Shown: positions 1 to 7,618 of the stretch, piece by piece
How the letters are laid out: each line of letters starts with the position of its first letter
Position numbering within the stretch: position 1 is the first letter of the stretch
Source of the DNA: DATBGO01 sp050011895
GTDB lineage: Bacteria; Actinomycetota; Actinomycetes; Streptosporangiales; Streptosporangiaceae
Length of the DNA stretch: 12,478 nucleotides
Assembly (NCBI GenBank): GCA_050011895.1
Contig: JBEKIF010000098.1
Location: 1-12,478 of the forward strand
Direction: 5' to 3'
Notes under the pieces: generated by a model
The model's input: only the letters and a program-made list of their open reading frames with translations
What the model was told of the DNA's origin: nothing
The model's database searches: none
Position numbers and translations under genes: made by a program

Positions 1-1
1 G

Positions 2-2278
2 TTCTCCGTCGGCTACGATCCGGCAACCGCGCGCGAGACCGCCCGTTTGCCCTACGTGCGCAGCCAGGAGACCGTCGTTGGATTCGACGGCAACATGGAT
101 TATGTCAAGAAGGCCCACCTTGACGTCGGCGCCGGCGAAAAGCCACCGGTGGTCGAAGGCGCCCTCGGCGGCGAGTACAGCACCCAGGACCGCGTCCACC
201 TCGTCGCAGGCTGGCTGGCCAACCCGGCCAACCCTGGCGAAGCGGTCATGAACCCCCAGGCCGCGAAGGAGCTTGGGGTGCACCCCGGCTCGGTGATCCA
301 GCTGGCCCTCAATTCCGACCGGCAGCTGCTCCTACCCGACGTCGGGACGCCTGCCGTGAAGCCAGTCAAGATCGCGAACATCCGGATGGTCGGACTGGTC
401 GTCCTTCCCCAGAATGTGGTCGAAGACGAGTACGACGCCCTCGGGTCGGCGGAAGTGCTCCTGTCCCCGGCGCTCACCCGCGAGCTCGCCTCATGCTGTG
501 CCTCCTACTCCTACAGCGCGATGAAGCTCATCGGTGGCACCACCCACCTGGCCAAGGTAGAAACGGAGATCGCCCAGCGCATCCCACGCCTGACCTCGGC
601 GTTCGGCTACTCCACCGACGCCCCCGCCATCGCCAGGGCCGACCGCGCCCTCAAACCGGAATCCATCGCCCTCGGCGTGTTCGGCGGTCTGGTAGCGCTC
701 GCCGCGCTGATCATCGCCAGCCAGGTCATCGGTCGGCAGCTCCGTCTCCAAGCCGCCGAGCTCGCTACGTTGCGCGCGCTCGGGGCGGGTCCGGCCATGA
801 CCACGTTCGACGGACTCATCGGCATCGCGGGCGCGGTGATCGTCGGCTCCGCGCTGGCGGTCATCGTAGCGATCGCGCTCTCGCCGCTCTTCCCGTTGGG
901 ACCGGTACGTCCGGTCTATTCCCCGGGAGTGGCGCTCGACTGGACCGTGCTCGGTGTTGGCTTCGGTCTGCTGGTCGCCCTTCTCTGCGGCGTGTCCGTG
1001 TTCCTGGCATATCAGCAGGCTCCCCATCAAGCCCGCGCGCGACGGCAGCAGATCACCGATCGTCCGTCGCGCGCGGCCCGTGTGGCGGCGGCCTCCGGTC
1101 TGTCGGTTGCTGCGGTCACCGGGATCCGGTTCGCCCTCGAGCGGGGCGATCGGCGCGACGCCGTTCCGCTGCGCTCGGCGATCCTTGGCGCAGTGCTCGC
1201 CGTCTTGGTGGTCATCGCGACCGTCACCTTCGGCGCCAGCCTCAACGGCCTGGCTTCCCACCCCAGGCTCTACGGGTGGAACTGGGACTACGCGCTGTTG
1301 TCCGGCTTTGCTGGTGACGAGGATCTCCCGGCGCATCAGACGGCGGCCCTCCTCGAGCGGGATCATGACGTCGCCGCCGCGTCGGGTGTCTACTTCGATT
1401 CGGTGGAGATCAACGGCCAAGCGGATATTCCTGCCATCGGCGCGACCCCGAACGCCGCGGTGGCTCCGCCGGTGCTGAGCGGACGCGGGTTGGAAGCGCC
1501 GAACCAGCTCGTGCTCGCCGCCTCGACCATGGCAGCGCTGCACGAACATGTCGGCGGCACGGTTCGCGCGAGCGCGGGTGGCACGACCACCCGCCTCGTG
1601 ATCGCCGGAACGGCCACCATGCCCGCCGTCGGAGGGCTCGAGATGGGCATTGGAGCCATCGTCGACTATCGGCTGATCCCGGCCTCCGTGCGCAATGCGC
1701 AGGGGAACGCCGTCCCCGGGCCCAATGCTTTCCTGATCCGCACTCGCGGCGCCTCGGTAGCGGCCCTGCGCTCGCTCCAGCGAATAAGCAGCGAAATAAA
1801 CGCGACGCAGGGCAGCGGAACATCGGGGGGCGTGGTGTCGGTGCTGCGCCCGGCCGAGATCTCGGACTCCGGTTCCATAGAGGCGATCCCGACGACTCTC
1901 AGCGCGGGTCTCGCCGCCGGTGCGCTGGCGGCACTCGCGATCACGCTCGTCGCGTCGGTCCGCCGCCGCCGCCGAGACCTAGCGGTGCTGAAGACTCTCG
2001 GATTGTCCGGGCGTCAGCTGGCGGCGGTCATCGCCTGGCAGTCGAACGTCGCGGTCACGATCGGGGTCATCGTCGGCGTGCCCCTGGGTATCGCCCTCGG
2101 GCGTCTTTTGTGGGACCTATTCGCGAGCGAGATGCACGCGGTGCCGACCCCGAACGTCCCCGTGCTATCGGTCGTCGTGATCGCGGTCGGTGCGGTCGTC
2201 CTCGCGACTATCGTGGCCGCCCTTCCCGGCCGGATCGCCGCGCGGACCCCGCCCGCGCTCCTGCTCCGGGCCGAGTGA
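2..2278 (+). CDS. FtsX-family ABC transporter permease, 5' end cut by window edge
   Basis: This is a membrane permease subunit of a MacB/FtsX-type ABC exporter. Its ATPase partner would be a separate protein and is not in the window. The frame is open from base 2, so the start lies outside; about 758 residues remain. Numbering from the TTG at 47, hydrophobic spans fall near 207-227, 255-280, 300-322, 376-400, 616-640, 668-690 and 705-727. A large extracytoplasmic region lies at about 401-610. This is the duplicated FtsX layout of large actinobacterial permeases. Both FtsX halves show the family's cytoplasmic segment after a membrane helix: AAELATLRALGAG near 236 and RRRDLAVLKTLGLSGRQ near 641. 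The C-terminus, LPGRIAARTPPALLLRAE, is also characteristic. The transported substrate cannot be read from the sequence. The family call is firm; the physiological role is open. Confidence 0.93.
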   Translation, partial: FSVGYDPATARETARLPYVRSQETVVGFDGNMDYVKKAHLDVGAGEKPPVVEGALGGEYSTQDRVHLVAGWLANPANPGEAVMNPQAAKELGVHPGSVIQLALNSDRQLLLPDVGTPAVKPVKIANIRMVGLVVLPQNVVEDEYDALGSAEVLLSPALTRELASCCASYSYSAMKLIGGTTHLAKVETEIAQRIPRLTSAFGYSTDAPAIARADRALKPESIALGVFGGLVALAALIIASQVIGRQLRLQAAELATLRALGAGPAMTTFDGLIGIAGAVIVGSALAVIVAIALSPLFPLGPVRPVYSPGVALDWTVLGVGFGLLVALLCGVSVFLAYQQAPHQARARRQQITDRPSRAARVAAASGLSVAAVTGIRFALERGDRRDAVPLRSAILGAVLAVLVVIATVTFGASLNGLASHPRLYGWNWDYALLSGFAGDEDLPAHQTAALLERDHDVAAASGVYFDSVEINGQADIPAIGATPNAAVAPPVLSGRGLEAPNQLVLAASTMAALHEHVGGTVRASAGGTTTRLVIAGTATMPAVGGLEMGIGAIVDYRLIPASVRNAQGNAVPGPNAFLIRTRGASVAALRSLQRISSEINATQGSGTSGGVVSVLRPAEISDSGSIEAIPTTLSAGLAAGALAALAITLVASVRRRRRDLAVLKTLGLSGRQLAAVIAWQSNVAVTIGVIVGVPLGIALGRLLWDLFASEMHAVPTPNVPVLSVVVIAVGAVVLATIVAALPGRIAARTPPALLLRAE

Positions 2279-2667
2279 GCGGTGTAACGCCCACCACGAT
2301 CGCATTAGCTCAAAACACCCCGGTTTCGATGTCGTCTAAGGGTTTCGGCACGTCAGCAACGATTCGCTCGCGCTCGCCTTCCCGATCCCCGCCTGACGCC
2401 TCAACCGGCGCCTTTTCCTCATCGCTCACCACGACGGTCTTCAGCCAACGCAGCATGAGGCAGCTTGAAGCCTCCCCCGCAGGGCGACTCCGAAGGGCCA
2501 CGAAACCTTCATCTCCCGCACAGCACCGCATCAAGGACTCGCTCCTACATCAGGTCCTCCTTGCGTTCAGGACACACTTCGGCACCCACAACTCGGCTGG
2601 ACAGACAAAAGCGGGCGGCTGAGGGCAGTTCCATTGAAAGTCTTTACCGACTTGCGGGGCGGGGTGC
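2279..2667. other. intergenic region, no firm gene
   Basis: This 389-base gap lies between the + strand permease and the convergent minus-strand gene. The only open frame that looks at all protein-like is on the minus strand at 2310-2456. It would encode about 48 residues starting MLRWLKTVVV, followed by an acidic stretch (DREGERER, DDIETGVF). Its only Shine-Dalgarno-like sequence (GGGGGAGG) sits about 14 bases upstream, which is too far to be convincing, so I do not call it a gene. I saw no clear terminator hairpin. Confidence 0.4.
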
Positions 2668-3066
2668 TCAGGAGCGGCGGCGCGCTTGAAGCAGGACCGC
2701 GCGTACCGCTGGATGTACCAGAGTCTCCGGGCGGCCGGCGACTGCCCAGTAGCCGGCCGGCCATTCCATCTGACCGAAGTCCGCCGAAATCGGCTGTCCC
2801 GGTGGCGCGGTGCCGCCGCGCCATGTCACCTGGCCAAGATTCGCGGTGTGGTAGGACAGGACCGACATCGGATCGTCCTGGCCGGGCACCGCCGGTTCCC
2901 TATCCTCGATCCGGACCTCTGCGACCCAGCTTCCGTCCTCCATCTGGGCAAAGGGGGGTGGACCGGCATCGGCGCCGACGCTGGTGACTCCCATGGCCAG
3001 GAGCACAGCCTCTGCGATCGGCCGGGCCTGCGCCTCGCCGACCGCATCAACGGCGACCTTGATCAT
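2668..3066 (-). CDS. hypothetical protein, 132 aa
   Basis: I do not recognise the family. I chose the ATG at 3066 because the product then starts MIKVAVDAVGEAQARP, like a compact soluble domain, and GGGAG lies just upstream, although only three bases away. The open frame extends further upstream to 3252, but those residues are low-complexity and look non-coding. There is no signal peptide and no membrane helix. Visible features are a hydrophobic helix near 17-27 (IAEAVLLAMGV), a Gly/Pro-rich turn, a likely strand SWVAEVRIED, and a C-terminal part rich in aromatic residues and Gly (YHTANLGQVTWRGG, MEWPAGYW) ending in a basic helix (AVRAVLLQARRRS). The next gene on the same strand, encoding a secreted protein, ends 161 bases upstream, so they need not share an operon. 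Coding character is good; function is unknown. Confidence 0.6.
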   Translation of the reverse strand: MIKVAVDAVGEAQARPIAEAVLLAMGVTSVGADAGPPPFAQMEDGSWVAEVRIEDREPAVPGQDDPMSVLSYHTANLGQVTWRGGTAPPGQPISADFGQMEWPAGYWAVAGRPETLVHPAVRAVLLQARRRS

Positions 3067-3227
3067 GATCTCCCATCCGGCACCCGGCTCTCTAGAGCTG
3101 TCTGCCCGATCCACCTTCCCCTCCCTCCTGTCCGCGACGCGGGCTACGGTCACTAGCGAGCCTGGCACTGGTGGCACGGTGACGGCCGGGACACGCGAGT
3201 CTCCGGCGTAGCGGCCTGCCATCTGGG

Positions 3228-3734
3228 TCAGACATCCCTCCAGGCACCCCAATGGATCTTGCCCTTCGGCATGCCGTCGGTGGTACCCACCCGGGCGCCG
3301 ATATGCCCGTAGGTCCCCTCAATGCTGTGAGTTTCCCAGTCGACATCCACAGTATGCCGCGCACCGGCGTGGCCGATGGTCTGCTCCGGTACTGTGGTGA
3401 TGCCTGTGTCGTAACGCACCTGCAGATAAGTAGTGCTGTTACAGCTACTTGAGAGCTTGCCTTCGACCTGCAGATAGGCGCGGTTCAGAATCCCGCCGGT
3501 CCCCCCGTGGTTGATTTTCCCGACGAACTTCCCGCAGCGCACCGTCAAGGTGACATTAGCGGTGTAATTGGGTGCGTCGGTCCTGGCCACGCCAGACGAC
3601 GCATGAGTCGCCGACGCTGCCGCCGGCGCGTACGGCAGTGTAGCGGCTTGCGCTGAGCCGCTCAAGGGAACTGCTAATGCGATCACTCCCGCGCCGATCA
3701 GGCCACTGGCGAGGGCGGTCAGTCTGATTCGCAT
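3228..3734 (-). CDS. small secreted protein with signal peptide, 168 aa
   Basis: This is a probable Sec-exported extracellular protein of unknown role. I chose the ATG at 3734 because AGGAGG lies eight bases upstream and the product then begins with a textbook signal peptide: basic MRIR, a hydrophobic core to about residue 24, and a cleavage site after SAQA or SAQAA (residues 27-31). The longer frame from 3806 would bury this signal. The mature part of about 137 residues has a flexible Ala/Ser-rich N-terminus. A strand-rich domain with NYTANVTLTVRCGKF and TTYLQVRYDT follows. It has exactly two cysteines (C67 and C98), likely to pair outside the cell. Small secreted beta-rich proteins of this look are common in Streptomyces and relatives, but I cannot name the family. 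Its upstream region carries an 8-bp direct repeat described separately. Confidence 0.8.
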   Translation of the reverse strand: MRIRLTALASGLIGAGVIALAVPLSGSAQAATLPYAPAAASATHASSGVARTDAPNYTANVTLTVRCGKFVGKINHGGTGGILNRAYLQVEGKLSSSCNSTTYLQVRYDTGITTVPEQTIGHAGARHTVDVDWETHSIEGTYGHIGARVGTTDGMPKGKIHWGAWRDV

Positions 3735-3773
3735 CACATGTGCCTCCTGCGCCCGGAGCTGAGTGTGCAAATC

Positions 3774-3803
3774 ACCGTAACATACCGCCCTTTGTACCGT
3801 AAC
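3774..3803 (-). promoter_or_regulatory. direct repeat upstream of the secreted-protein gene, candidate operator
   Basis: On the minus strand GTTACGGT occurs twice, at 3803-3796 and 3781-3774. The starts are 22 bases apart, about two helical turns, and the nearer copy ends 39 bases upstream of the chosen start codon. This spacing suits a dimeric activator or response regulator. I cannot assign the regulator and could not place a convincing -35/-10 pair. The match could be chance. Confidence 0.35.
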
Positions 3804-4011
3804 CACTCACACCGGACTGGGTGTGGGAGATGAATGTAGGTGACCGGCTGGTAACTTCGGCTGGCCTGGTTGGGTGAGCGTGGCGTGCCGTCAGATGGTC
3901 CTGAGTTGGGCCACGTTTGGCTCTGAGCGTTTCCCCGGTTCGCTGACCCGCGGTTTCTTGGCTTTCGGTGATCGGATTTGTGCACTAATCGCGGGCCCGC
4001 AGGCTGGCCCG

Positions 4012-4757
4012 GTGCCGTATGTCAGGACGGTGAAGACGGCGTCGGGTGCGATGGCCGTGCAGATCGTGCACTCCTTCCATCGCGGGTCGCGGGATATCGA
4101 GCACATCGGTTCGGCTCACGATGACGCAGGGGTGGAGCTGCTGAAGGCCGCGGCGCGGCAGCGGCTGGCCGTGGGGCAGGGCGTGCTTGACCTGGGCCTT
4201 GAGCCGACCGGGCCGGCCAGGCAGGGTGCTGGCGGCGGGCCGCTGCCGATTACCGCGTCGCGGATGGACTGCCTGCTGGACGCCGCCGGAGCATGCCTGG
4301 CGGGTGCTTCGCCTTGACCATGCCGCCGGCGGCGATGAGGCGAGACCGAGGGTGACGGGTTCCGGGAGAGCGGGTTCTCCAAGGAGCGGCGCCTGGAGCC
4401 GCAGATCACCATCGGCCTGCTCACCGGTGCCGACGGGTTCCCGCTCATGGTCAGCGCGTTCGAGGGCAACAAGGCCGAACCAGGACCATGCTCCCGGTGA
4501 TCGAATCCTTCAAGGCCGCGCACGACCTGCCCGACGTGACAGTCGTCGCGGACGCCGGCATGGTGTCGGAGAGCAATCAGAGGCAGATCGAGGCTGCCGG
4601 GCTGTCGTTCATCCTCGGCGCGCGGATCCCGCACGTGCCCTACCTAGTCGCGCAGTGGCGCCGCGAGCACCCCGGCGAGGACATCCCTGACGGGCACGTG
4701 TTCACCCAGCCGTGGCCGGCCGGGCCGGACGGCGGCCGGCGCGACCAGGTCATCAAC
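4012..4757 (+). pseudogene. IS1634-family transposase remnant
   Basis: The original GTG start at 4012 gives PYVRTVKTASGA, then SRDIEHIGSAHDDAG and AARQRLAVGQG, all hallmarks of actinobacterial IS1634-type (IS4 superfamily DDE) transposases. The gene is broken several times. Near 4285 the reading shifts frame (AWRVLRLDHAAGGDEA continues it). At about 4340 the text jumps from AGGDEA to ETEGDGFRESGFSKERR, which by family knowledge skips roughly 110 residues. At about 4482 one base is missing between NKAE and TMLPVIESF. The frame then continues through DVTVVADAGM and PDGHVFTQPWPAG to RDQVI at about 4755 and stops matching. The C-terminal part, including the rest of the catalytic core, is absent. 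The left end of the element probably lies between 3880 and 4011, but I could not define terminal repeats. Confidence 0.85.
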
Positions 4758-4759
4758 TT

Positions 4760-4810
4760 GAGCTCCCCTTCATGGTGATCGCGACCCAGAACCCGGTCGA
4801 GACGGACGGG
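4760..4810 (+). pseudogene. short MoxR-like AAA+ ATPase fragment
   Basis: Immediately after the transposase remnant ends, a different frame reads ELPFMVIATQNPVETDG. This closely resembles the sensor-1 strand of MoxR-family AAA+ ATPases, where F-[FLM]-V-I-A-T-Q-N-P-[IV]-E is the signature. The expected continuation (YPLPEAQLDRF-like) is missing. The frame stays open to 5002, but its residues (for example ADLRTALPYRKEYSA) match nothing I recognise. No Walker A region lies upstream. It is best read as a scrap left by a recombination or deletion. The similarity covers only about 15 residues, so chance or another AAA+ relative is possible. Confidence 0.45.
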
Positions 4811-5097
4811 CGGCCGGGGATGGTTCCCATGTTCACTGCGGCCGATCTACGGACCGCCCTGCCCTACCGCAAGGAATACAGCGCGATCCGCTATCCGGCC
4901 GAGTTGAACCGCCGCCCGGGCTGGCTCGCCGGGGCCGACCCCGTACGCGAGCGTGGTCTGAGGCCATCCCGGTCGCACGCGTCATTCTCATGCTCCGGTT
5001 AGCAAAGGCAGCAGATTTCCTCATCAGGTCCGATAACCGGGATCATGAATCCAGACGCTGCGCCCAAATCGCACTAACTGGCTGGCGCCGCGCATGG

Positions 5098-5358
5098 TCA
5101 GCCAGCCCACAGGATATTGAAGATGACCAGAAGTCCGGCGTCGTCGGAGACCCGGAAGGAGATCAGGCCGTGCTCGCCGAACTGGCTTTCCCGGAACTCG
5201 GGCTCGTCCCCGCCGGGATAGACCAGCCATGCGTCCCAGGGCGCATCGATCAGCCACAGTAAGCGCCGCATGAACGCCTCGTAGGCTTCCTCATGGTCTT
5301 TGATGAAGTCGTTGAATTGCCCCAGGGCCCGTCCGGTGAGAACCGGCCGGTAGCTCAC
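5098..5358 (-). CDS. RelE/ParE-like putative toxin, 86 aa
   Basis: This is probably the toxin of a type II toxin-antitoxin pair. The GTG at 5358 overlaps the TGA stop of the upstream gene in the tetranucleotide GTGA, which sets the start and implies translational coupling. The product begins SYRPVLTGRALGQFNDF. A long helical segment follows (KDHEEAYEAFMRRLLWLI), then strands FRESQFGEHGLISFRV and GLLVIFNILWAG at the very C-terminus. A short N-terminal strand, two helices and a C-terminal antiparallel sheet ending in a W-A-G-like strand suit the small RelE/ParE fold. I cannot point to catalytic residues with confidence, so whether it would cut mRNA or act on gyrase is unknown. The open frame extends upstream to 5502, but that part is a shadow of the partner gene. 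Confidence 0.68.
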   Translation of the reverse strand: MSYRPVLTGRALGQFNDFIKDHEEAYEAFMRRLLWLIDAPWDAWLVYPGGDEPEFRESQFGEHGLISFRVSDDAGLLVIFNILWAG

Positions 5359-5660
5359 CGCCAGTCCGCCAGCCCGGGTACGGGTGTCAGGTCTTCTGGC
5401 CGGGCGTCCCGGGCGTCCCGCGCCGCCGCGTCGAAGCGGGGATCGGAGTAGGCGGTGGCGCGCAGCCGCCACCGGGCCAGCAACTCGGCGAGGTGCCGCC
5501 ATCGCCGGACGTCACGCGCGGCTTCCAGCGCGGTCCGGTACTCGCTCAAGAACTGCTCGTGCCAGCGCTGCGGAAGCAGCGTCAGAATCTCCGCCGGGCC
5601 ATCCCAGCCGGGCTCGCTGGCCGGCTGGGCGCTCACGCGCCGGCCCCGGCGCACCGCCAT
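5355..5660 (-). CDS. DUF6247-family protein, putative antitoxin partner, 101 aa
   Basis: The central region (ILTLLPQRWHEQFLSEYRTALEAARDVRRW, followed by LAELLARWRLRATAYSDP) matches what I recall of the actinobacterial DUF6247 family. That family has a helical FxxEYRxALxxAR core, a second helix ending in WRLRAxAYSDP, and a short tail. The ATG at 5660 is used here; an in-frame GTG at 5636 (VSAQPASEPG) is possible, and neither has a strong ribosome-binding site. Its stop overlaps the GTG of the RelE/ParE-like gene by four bases, so both are read from one message, antitoxin first, as usual for such modules. The antitoxin role is inferred from gene order and size; no DNA-binding motif is obvious. 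An 8-bp palindrome, GACATGTC, lies just before the ATG (5664-5671) and could be an autoregulatory site. Confidence 0.72.
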   Translation of the reverse strand: MAVRRGRRVSAQPASEPGWDGPAEILTLLPQRWHEQFLSEYRTALEAARDVRRWRHLAELLARWRLRATAYSDPRFDAAARDARDARPEDLTPVPGLADWR

Positions 5661-5828
5661 CTGGACATGTCACCACGCTACCGCGTCCGGCGGACAACGA
5701 CCGGGCGCAGCTGGACTCCGTGGGCCTGGCGCAGCAGCCAGGGGCTCCGCTTCATCCGCCCGACGCCCGCAAGGGCACGACGACAGGAGCATCGCCTCTG
5801 CCCGGCATCCGCGCATCTCGGCCCCGTG

Positions 5829-6167
5829 TCAACGGCCGGAGAAATCCGCCGGGGCGTTTTGGCTGGTCAGAATGCGATGCGTGCGTGTCAGGGCGGGGGC
5901 GGAGATCAGCGCCTGACCGAGGAGGAAGACGGTGAGCGCTGTCGCCTCCCCGGTTATCAGCGATACCGCTGTGAGGACGGTGGCCTTCGCGGCCAGGAAC
6001 CGGCCCCGGCGCGGGACGGCGGCCAGGCTGGTCTGGATCGAGCCGGTGGAGTACTCCGACGTGATGACCAGGACGCCGAGCACGCCGATGGCGAGCTGGG
6101 CTAGGGCGAGGCCGCTGAGGCTGACCGAGGCGGGGTCCCATCCCGCAGCGCTCGTCCCTGGAACACG
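5829..6167 (-). pseudogene. internal fragment of an ABC-2 type permease
   Basis: On the minus strand the frame reads SVSLSGLALAQLAIGVLG, then VITSEYSTGSIQTSLAAVP and RRGRFLAAKA. A hydrophobic span follows (ending TALTVFLLGQAL). This is the conserved first half of actinobacterial ABC-2 permeases, where the ExSTGxIRTSLAAVPRRxxxLAAK segment sits on the cytoplasmic side between the second and third helices. Upstream, similarity fades near 6145 and a stop follows at about 6180. Downstream, after about 5905, the text no longer resembles the family and stops at 5829. Only about 80 of the usual ~250 residues survive, with no plausible start, N-terminal helix or C-terminal helices. No partner ATPase gene is present. 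I read it as a relic truncated at both ends. Confidence 0.75.
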
Positions 6168-6529
6168 AGATATATAGTCAGCCTAATAGTTAAAGCAGCT
6201 AACTTGCTGGTCCTCCGCGCCGCCACCCCGCCACCCTGTCCGCCCGCCCCAACATCGCCCGCCTGACACGAGAAGGCGAGCCCGACAACGCCGTCCCCAG
6301 GGCCTGCAGGGCCTCCATGGCGCCAGCACGCTCACAGTTGGGTTCATGATCCTTGCCTGCGCTGGTGATCAACCTCCGGTCCCCTCGCCGGCTCGGACCG
6401 TTGGGTTCCGGGTCTGCGGCTTCCGTGAGCCGACCACCGGTCACACCGCCCCGGGCGTCATCATATTGACACCTGACATCGAGCGGATGTGAGAGGCGGA
6501 TGGCGCCGGCTGGCTCGCGAGCGGCGCGT
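6168..6529. other. intergenic region with an AT-rich patch, no gene seen
   Basis: Bases 6166-6205 are markedly AT-rich for this DNA (ATATATAGTC, CCTAATAGTTAAAGC). The patch sits exactly where similarity to the permease fragment ends, so it may mark a breakpoint. The rest, up to the stop of the sigma-factor gene, has open frames on both strands, but none has a family signature or a ribosome-binding site. Confidence 0.45.
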
Positions 6530-7618
6530 CTACGAGTTGGTTCCCGATTCATCGAGGATGGCGGGGAGGTCAAAGCCGCGGAAGGCGTCTGGGGTGAGGA
6601 AGGCGGTGATCTCCTGGATCTGCGCGCCGTGCAGGGTGAGCACGTCGATGGCGCGCGGCATGAAGGTCTGTGTCTTGTCGTTCCAGGCGAAGCGGCCGAA
6701 GGCGAGCTGCCCGTTCGCGCGAGCGGGGATGAGGCGCCAGTGGCTCGTCCCTGCAAGTGGCCCGCGGCCGAGGTAGATGGCGACCTGTTCGCGGCCGCGG
6801 TACCAGGTCGGTACGGGCGGCATCGTCAGCTTCGCGTCTTCGGCGAGCATGGCAACGACCGCGTCGACGTCGTTGCGCTCCCAGGCGGTGACGTAGCGCT
6901 GCGCGACGAGTCTCAGCGCGCCGTCGTTCAGTGAGCGCAGCGTCGCCTGCTGGCTTCGCTCTGGCAGTCGTTTGTCTACTGTCTTGTGGGCGCGCTGCAG
7001 GGCGCTGTCGACCGAGACTGGTGTGGTTTCGAGCGCAGTGGCGGTTTCGCGGGCTGAGAACCCGAGTACGTCGCGGAGTATCAGCACGGCGCGCTGTCGC
7101 GCGGGCAGGTGCTGGAGTGCCGCGATGAAGGCGAGCTCGACGCCCTCGCGCTGCTCATAACGGGCCTCCGGGCTGGCCAGGCCGCTCCCGAGCCCGAGCC
7201 GCTCATCCGGGTAGGGTTCGAGCCATACCACATCGGCCACTGGCTCGGCGAAGTTGTCGTGGGGGTCGGCGGCGGGCGCGTAGTCAACCGGAAGCACTCG
7301 CCCGGGCCGCCGCTCGATCGCCCTGAGGCACGCGTTTGTCGCGATCTTATAGAGCCAGGAACGGACGGAGCTCCGGCCCTCGAAGCGCGGCAGGGCGCGC
7401 CAGGCGCGCAGCAGCGTCTCCTGCAGTGCATCTTCTGCGTCTGCGGCCGAGCCGAGCATCCGGTAGCAGTGGGCGTGCAGCTCGCCGCGGTACGGTCCGG
7501 CGAGCCGGCCGAAGGCGTCGTCGTCGCTCCGCCGGGCGGCCTCGAGCAGCTCTCGCTCCTCACTCGCGGTCAGCGCCATGCGAGCGGCTTTCGTCCCGTG
7601 TTCAGGCTCGGTCGTCAT
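6530..7618 (-). CDS. ECF sigma-70 factor with C-terminal SnoaL-like domain, 362 aa
   Basis: This is an alternative RNA polymerase sigma factor of the SigG-like/TIGR02960 type. Sigma region 2 spans about residues 35-105, with HCYRMLGSAADAEDALQETL and the region 2.4 helix SVRSWLYKIATNACL. The linker holds WLEPYPDERL, a hallmark of this subfamily. Region 4 spans about 165-215 (LPARQRAVLILRDVLGFSA, then a helix-turn-helix around TPVSVDSALQRA). Residues about 233-345 form a SnoaL/NTF2-like domain (RYVTAWERNDVDAVVAMLAE, with GREQVAIYL and NGQLAFGRFAW). In such factors this domain is thought to control activity in place of a separate anti-sigma factor. The ATG at 7618 is favoured because it overlaps the stop of the upstream VOC gene as ATGA. 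The frame extends further upstream, but only as a shadow of that gene. No anti-sigma gene is adjacent. The target promoters are unknown. Confidence 0.93.
   Translation of the reverse strand: MTTEPEHGTKAARMALTASEERELLEAARRSDDDAFGRLAGPYRGELHAHCYRMLGSAADAEDALQETLLRAWRALPRFEGRSSVRSWLYKIATNACLRAIERRPGRVLPVDYAPAADPHDNFAEPVADVVWLEPYPDERLGLGSGLASPEARYEQREGVELAFIAALQHLPARQRAVLILRDVLGFSARETATALETTPVSVDSALQRAHKTVDKRLPERSQQATLRSLNDGALRLVAQRYVTAWERNDVDAVVAMLAEDAKLTMPPVPTWYRGREQVAIYLGRGPLAGTSHWRLIPARANGQLAFGRFAWNDKTQTFMPRAIDVLTLHGAQIQEITAFLTPDAFRGFDLPAILDESGTNS

Noticed and set aside
491..1549. long minus-strand frame (352 codons) opposite the permease
   Set aside because: It is Arg/Gly/Asp-rich shadow translation of a well-supported membrane protein gene on the other strand.
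2310..2534. minus-strand open frame of 74 codons (MLRWLKTVVV part)
   Set aside because: It is somewhat protein-like but has no properly spaced ribosome-binding site and no recognised family; too weak to call.
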